A stretch of 64,000 nucleotides of DNA, from assembly GCF_002874535.1 (NCBI RefSeq), contig NZ_CP025025.1, positions 1,535,526 through 1,599,525 on the forward strand, written 5' to 3'. This stretch comes from Mesobacillus jeotgali. Its GTDB lineage: Bacteria > Bacillota > Bacilli > Bacillales > Cytobacillaceae. Under the pieces are notes generated by a model that worked only from the letters and a program-made list of their open reading frames with translations, ran no database searches and was not told where the DNA came from. Below are positions 60,083-64,000 of this stretch, in pieces. The position numbers and the translations under genes were made by a program. Every line of letters starts with the position of its first letter. The first letter of the stretch is position 1.

Positions 60083-60218
60083 ATGTCTAATGATACAGTT
60101 TCCTGGACAATTTGAAAGTGCACAAGATCCAAAATGTCTAATAAAACCAGTTTTCAGGACATTTTGAATGTGCACAGACTCAAATGTCTATTAAGTTCAG
60201 TTATTTAGACATTTTGCC
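60083..60218. repeat. Tandem array of 50-51-base units in the dapA-rnjB gap
   Basis: ATGTCTAAT or a close variant starts at 60083, 60134 and 60184, spaced 51 and 50 bases. Each unit has inverted arms (ATGTC...GGACAT or TAGACATT) separated by about 16-20 bases; the first two units also share TGCACA. No frame is coding. The rest of the 59959-60355 gap is a terminator and the rnjB promoter. Confidence 0.75.
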
Positions 60219-60274
60219 ACCCTCCTGACCAATTGACGTCTCCTCCCAGGCCAATAAATAGCTAAGGTATTAAG

Positions 60275-60304
60275 TTGTCAAGATTTTCTGTCATCAAGTA
60301 TAAT
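60275..60304 (+). promoter_or_regulatory. Promoter of rnjB
   Basis: TTGTCA (60275-60280) and a perfect TATAAT (60299-60304) are 18 bases apart, a strong sigma-A promoter about 50 bases before rnjB. Confidence 0.8.
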
Positions 60305-60355
60305 GTTATTAATTGGTCACGGTCGGAGATATGACAACATAGGAGGAGCGTAGAC

Positions 60356-62026
60356 TTGAATACGATGAAAAATGAAAATATTAAAATCATCGCACTTGGT
60401 GGAGTGGGGGAAATCGGTAAGAATATGTACGTCACCGAAGTGGACGGTGATATTTTTGTGGTTGATGCGGGATTAATGTTCCCTGAAGATGAGATGCTGG
60501 GGATCGATATTGTTATTCCGGATTTTTCATATTTAACTTCTAATAGTGAAAGGGTAAAGGCAATTCTTCTGACGCATGGGCATGAAGACCACATTGGCGC
60601 GTTAACTTATGTTTTGCGAAAAATCAATGTCCCTGTTTATGGAACAAAGCTTACAATTGCCCTTGCGAAGGAGAAGATGAAAGAACAGGAATTCTCTGGT
60701 GCAGTTGACTTTCATGAAATAAATGCAGATACTGTATTGAATTTCGATAGTGTTTCTGTTTCCTTTTTCAAGACCAATCACAGTATTCCTGATTCAGTTG
60801 GCATCAGCATCAATACTTCAGAAGGCGCAATCGTACATACAGGGGATTTTAAATTCGACCAGGCTGCAGGCCCACTATACAAGCCTGAAATCGGCAAGAT
60901 GGCCGCGATTGGTGAAAAAGGAGTTCTCTGCCTGCTTTCTGACAGTACAGAGGCTGAGAGGCCGGGATATACTCCATCTGAATCAACCGTGGTTGCTGAG
61001 CTTTCTAATGTATTTTATAATGCACAGGGCAGAATCATTGCTGCCTGCTTTGCCTCAGATCTAAACAGAATTCAGCATCTCTTTGACAGTGCGGCTGCAA
61101 ATGGCCGCAAAGTAGCAGTGGCAGGGAAAAGCCTGAAACGTGTCTTTGATATAGCGTTACAACTAGGCTACATACAGGTAGAAGAGGACATGATTATATC
61201 GGTAAATGATTTAGAGAACTACAAAGATAGTCAAGTGGTTATTTTAACGACAGGAAATCAAGGCGAGCCAATTGAAGCTTTGCAGAAAATGGCTAAACAA
61301 GTCCATCCCCAGGTGAATATCCACGCAGGGGACACAGTTTTGTTTGCAGCTTCTCCATTAAAGGGTAGTGAAGTATTTATTTATAAAACAATGGATATGC
61401 TTTACCGAGCGGGTGCAAATGTAGTATCAAGCAAAAAGAGTGTTCAGGTTTCAAGCCATGGAAGCCAGGAAGAACTAAAATTCATGATCAATTTGATGAA
61501 CCCGAAATTCTTCATTCCTGTTCACGGTGAATACAAAATGCTCAAGGCCCATAAAAAGTTAGCACAATCATGCGGAATTTCGGAAGAGAATATTTTCATC
61601 CCGGACCGCGGTGACGTGATTGACATTTCTGGGGGAAAACTAAAGTCCACAGAGAAGGTACAAGCAGGGAATACATTGATTGACGGAATTGGGGTAGGAG
61701 ATGTAGGCAATATTGTTCTCCGCGACCGCAGGCTGCTCTCGCAGGACGGTGTTTTAATTGTAGTCGTCACACTGAATAAAGCCGACAGAAAAATTGCTGC
61801 CGGTCCGGAAATTATATCGCGCGGTTTCGTCTATGTGCGTGAATCCGAAAAGCTGATGGTTGATTCAACTACCCTGGTAAAAGAAATTGTGGAGAAAAAT
61901 ACAATTAAAGAGTCATTTGATTGGAACAGTCTAAAACAGGACATACGTGATTCACTGAGCCAATACTTATATGAAAAAACAAAACGCCGCCCAATGATCA
62001 TGCCAATCATAATGGAGGTTAAATAA
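60356..62026 (+). CDS. rnjB: Ribonuclease J2
   Basis: RNase J proteins are metallo-beta-lactamase RNases acting in mRNA decay and rRNA processing. This 556-residue protein lies at the RNase J2 locus and starts, like J2, with NENIKIIALGGVGEIGKN. All metal ligands are present: His74, His76, Asp78 and His79 (HGHEDH), His142, Asp164 and His390, with His368 in SSHGSQEE. B. subtilis J2, as I recall, lacks part of this motif. A TTG start is used, with AGGAGGAG seven bases upstream. Confidence 0.95.
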   Translation: MNTMKNENIKIIALGGVGEIGKNMYVTEVDGDIFVVDAGLMFPEDEMLGIDIVIPDFSYLTSNSERVKAILLTHGHEDHIGALTYVLRKINVPVYGTKLTIALAKEKMKEQEFSGAVDFHEINADTVLNFDSVSVSFFKTNHSIPDSVGISINTSEGAIVHTGDFKFDQAAGPLYKPEIGKMAAIGEKGVLCLLSDSTEAERPGYTPSESTVVAELSNVFYNAQGRIIAACFASDLNRIQHLFDSAAANGRKVAVAGKSLKRVFDIALQLGYIQVEEDMIISVNDLENYKDSQVVILTTGNQGEPIEALQKMAKQVHPQVNIHAGDTVLFAASPLKGSEVFIYKTMDMLYRAGANVVSSKKSVQVSSHGSQEELKFMINLMNPKFFIPVHGEYKMLKAHKKLAQSCGISEENIFIPDRGDVIDISGGKLKSTEKVQAGNTLIDGIGVGDVGNIVLRDRRLLSQDGVLIVVVTLNKADRKIAAGPEIISRGFVYVRESEKLMVDSTTLVKEIVEKNTIKESFDWNSLKQDIRDSLSQYLYEKTKRRPMIMPIIMEVK

Positions 62027-62033
62027 TCACGAG

Positions 62034-62061
62034 AAGCACTGGCTTAATGCCAGTGCTTTTT
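62034..62061 (+). terminator. Rho-independent terminator after rnjB
   Basis: AAGCACTGGC (62034-62043) pairs with GCCAGTGCTT (62049-62058) around five bases, followed by T. Confidence 0.9.
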
Positions 62062-62161
62062 ACTTTTTGCGTATTAAAAATTTTATGACCCCTTCGCTCT
62101 GGAATGAAATTGATGATGATGTTCATACTAAAATTATCATGCCTGAAGGGAGCATTAGGAT

Positions 62162-62902
62162 ATGAATAAATTCAGTTCAGAAAACCAGGAAGGCCAGCAA
62201 GGGGATAAGGAGAACAAACCATCTGGTCTTCTTGAAAAAATCCAACAGCTAGGTCAGACGAATGTACCTCAGCTGTCTCAGGATTCAAAAATTCATTGTT
62301 TGACGATTGTCGGTCAAATCGAAGGGCATATGCAGCTTCCACCTCATAATAAAACGACAAAGTATGAACATTTGATACCGCAAATTGTTGCAATTGAACA
62401 AAATCAGAATATTGAAGGGTTGCTTGTCATCTTGAATACCGTTGGAGGGGATGTGGAAGCAGGATTGGCTATATCGGAGATGCTGGCTTCACTCTCAAAG
62501 CCGACAGTTTCAATTGTCCTGGGCGGCGGACATTCCATTGGCGTGCCAATTGCCGTTTCATGTGATTATTCGTTCATTGCGGAGACGGCCACAATGACAA
62601 TTCATCCAATCAGGTTGACAGGACTCGTCATTGGAGTTCCGCAAACTTTTGAATATCTCGATAAAATGCAGGAAAGAGTAGTTAACTTTGTTACGAAGCA
62701 TTCCAATATCGCTGAAGAAACATTCAAAGAGTTGATGTTTGCCAAAGGAAACCTGACAAGGGACATCGGAACGAACGTTGTAGGCCATGATGCAGTTGAG
62801 ACTGGTCTGATCCATGAAGTCGGCGGCATCGGACAGGCGATGAAAAAGTTAAATGAATTAATAGATATGAATAAACCACAGTCTGAAGTGATTGTACAAT
62901 GA
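62162..62902 (+). CDS. tepA: ClpP-like protease TepA
   Basis: TepA (246 residues; YmfB) is a ClpP-class serine protease-like protein, called translocation-enhancing and linked to sporulation in B. subtilis. The likely nucleophile is Ser125 in [13 protein letters not shown] and the His is His148 in MTIHPI. A charged N-terminal extension of about 40 residues precedes the domain. It has no signal peptide. Its 3' end overlaps ylzJ by four bases. Confidence 0.93.
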   Translation: MNKFSSENQEGQQGDKENKPSGLLEKIQQLGQTNVPQLSQDSKIHCLTIVGQIEGHMQLPPHNKTTKYEHLIPQIVAIEQNQNIEGLLVILNTVGGDVEAGLAISEMLASLSKPTVSIVLGGGHSIGVPIAVSCDYSFIAETATMTIHPIRLTGLVIGVPQTFEYLDKMQERVVNFVTKHSNIAEETFKELMFAKGNLTRDIGTNVVGHDAVETGLIHEVGGIGQAMKKLNELIDMNKPQSEVIVQ

Positions 62903-63108
62903 TCCTTTATACTATGATGCCGCATGAACAGGTGTTTCCTCCAGAAGAAGGAGCCGTAAACCAGGTTATGGTGAGTTATAACGGAATTCCAATTATGGCT
63001 GAATTGACAGAGAATCACGAGTATCGGGTTGTCAGGGTAATGAGTACCGATCCAAATCATTATATGGAACCTGCATGTTTACCGGGTTCGACAATTACAC
63101 TAACGTAG
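62899..63108 (+). CDS. ylzJ: YlzJ-like small protein
   Basis: The 69-residue protein begins [17 protein letters not shown] and contains [19 protein letters not shown]. This matches the YlzJ family found between tepA and spoIIIE in Bacillaceae. The function is unknown. The ATG overlaps the tepA stop (ATGA), suggesting coupled translation. Confidence 0.88.
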   Translation: MILYTMMPHEQVFPPEEGAVNQVMVSYNGIPIMAELTENHEYRVVRVMSTDPNHYMEPACLPGSTITLT

Positions 63109-63140
63109 ATAAGTCGATTTCTCGATATTAAGTAAAAATG

Positions 63141-63161
63141 ACACTCGTGTAATACGAGTGT
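63141..63161. terminator. Hairpin after ylzJ
   Basis: ACACTCGT pairs with ACGAGTGT around GTAAT. On the + strand only TTAAAAATG follows; on the other strand ATTTTTAC follows. It may be a weak terminator in either direction. Confidence 0.4.
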
Positions 63162-63225
63162 TAAAAATGTAAACAACTAGAAGCTTCCCCGAAAACTGCT
63201 CCAGGCCCAGCTATTTAATAAACGA

Positions 63226-63258
63226 TTGTGCCGTTTCAACTGGCAAATATGATATAAT
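63226..63258 (+). promoter_or_regulatory. Promoter of spoIIIE
   Basis: A perfect TATAAT lies at 63253-63258 and an overlapping TATGAT at 63248-63253. TTGTGC (63226-63231) is 16 bases before the latter. One of these probably starts the spoIIIE transcript. Confidence 0.5.
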
Positions 63259-63277
63259 ATGGATACACTAAAGCATC

Positions 63278-63305
63278 AGCAGCCGAATAAGGCTGCTTTT
63301 CTTCT
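63278..63305 (+). terminator. Leader hairpin/attenuator before spoIIIE
   Basis: AGCAGCC (63278-63284) pairs with GGCTGCT (63291-63297) around six bases, followed by TTTCTTCTT. It lies about 15-20 bases after the predicted start and 70 bases before the gene, so it looks like a terminator within the leader. Confidence 0.6.
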
Positions 63306-63373
63306 TACTGAAGTTTGAGAACAGCACTCGTTGTTTATGCTGATAGTGAAGCTATAAATATTCAGGTGATAAA

Positions 63374-64000
63374 ATGGCCAAAAAGAAAAGACGGCAATCG
63401 AGAAAGAAAAGTACATTAAAAACAACAGTTCAATATGAACTTGCCGGGTTAGCACTGCTTGCATTGGCCATCATAGCGATGGCGGATTTGGGTGCTGTAG
63501 GAAGGGCGGTCGTGATGTTTTTCCGCTTTTTCTTCGGGGAATGGTATATGCTCAGTCTTGTAGGGCTGGTCGTATTCAGTATTTTTATTATGTGGAAACG
63601 CAGTCTCCCATTTATATTCCATACCAAATTGCTTGGTACATATCTGATTGTTGGTGCAATCTTGTTATTAAGCCACGTTACGTTATTCGAACTGTTATCC
63701 AATGGAGGCAAGTTCGAGGATCCAAGTGTCATTAAAAATACTCTTGATTTATTTGTCATGGAGGCAAAAGGAGAGACAAGCACGACAGACCTCGGAGGCG
63801 GGATGATCGGCGCTGTGATGTTTGCACTCTTTTACTATTTGTTTGATGCAGCGGGGTCTCAATTGATTGCTTTTCTTCTAATCATCATTGGAGCGATTCT
63901 CGTTACTGGAAAGACCTTTAGTGAAGTTGCGGGGAAAATACTTACACCGATTGGCAATTTTATTAAAGGTCAATGGAGTTCATTCATTGATGATTTAAAG
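63374..64000 (+). CDS. spoIIIE: DNA translocase SpoIIIE/FtsK, 5' part (3' end outside window)
   Basis: The first 209 residues of SpoIIIE, which pumps DNA into the forespore. A basic N-terminus (MAKKKRRQSRKKS) is followed by the hydrophobic membrane domain with about four helices (near residues 21-45, 55-75, 83-105 and 137-175). The linker and motor domains lie beyond the window. AGGTGA precedes the ATG. The name follows the locus after tepA-ylzJ; a second FtsK paralogue (SftA) is elsewhere in Bacillus. Confidence 0.93.
   Translation, partial: MAKKKRRQSRKKSTLKTTVQYELAGLALLALAIIAMADLGAVGRAVVMFFRFFFGEWYMLSLVGLVVFSIFIMWKRSLPFIFHTKLLGTYLIVGAILLLSHVTLFELLSNGGKFEDPSVIKNTLDLFVMEAKGETSTTDLGGGMIGAVMFALFYYLFDAAGSQLIAFLLIIIGAILVTGKTFSEVAGKILTPIGNFIKGQWSSFIDDLK

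Overview
This window is a stretch of ordinary chromosome from a low-to-medium GC, motile, endospore-forming member of the Bacillaceae. Protein sequences and gene order match the Bacillus subtilis region from fliG to spoIIIE almost gene for gene. The repeat elements and some proteins suggest Mesobacillus, Cytobacillus or a related genus, but the genus is inferred. Every gene I accept is on the + strand. I see no rRNA, tRNA, prophage, insertion sequence or CRISPR array.

Layout: (1) 1-26097 is the 3' part of the large fla/che operon. It runs through the motor switch and export ATPase (fliG-fliJ), ylxF, hook genes (fliK, flgD, flgE), swrD, fliL, fliM, fliY, cheY, the export gate (fliO-fliR, flhB, flhA), flhF and flhG, chemotaxis (cheB, cheA, cheW, cheC, cheD), sigD, a FapA/DUF342 gene, one small unknown gene and swrB. 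Most genes overlap or lie within 30 bases of each other. (2) 26098-29398 carries translation genes rpsB, tsf, pyrH and frr. (3) 30035-34186 is uppS-cdsA-dxr-rasP (isoprenoid carrier, phospholipid precursor, regulated proteolysis). (4) proS and polC are separate units. (5) 40912-46276 is the rimP-nusA-rnpM-rplGA-infB-ylxP-rbfA operon, followed by truB, ribF, rpsO and pnp. (6) 51680-56332 has ylxY, mlpA, ymxH and the dipicolinate synthase genes dpaA-dpaB. (7) 56698-59958 is asd-dapG-dapA, which makes the dihydrodipicolinate that dpaAB oxidises in sporulation. (8) rnjB, tepA, ylzJ and the 5' third of spoIIIE end the window.

The genes form growth-linked modules: building and steering flagella, translation, envelope precursors, DNA replication, RNA decay, and the aspartate branch feeding cell wall and spore dipicolinate.

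The coding content is conserved and well known; I found no new gene system. The least explained material lies between genes. There are three tandem arrays with a 50-52 base period, two of whose units carry TGTC...GACA arms (36042-36145, 54078-54274, 60083-60218). A 13-bp hairpin separates the swrD ribosome binding site from its start codon. Hairpins lie just downstream of promoters (rimP, asd, spoIIIE). Two copies of a Bacillaceae repeat flank pnp, and palindromes lie upstream of uppS. Promoters, terminators and hairpins were read by eye, with no folding energies computed.
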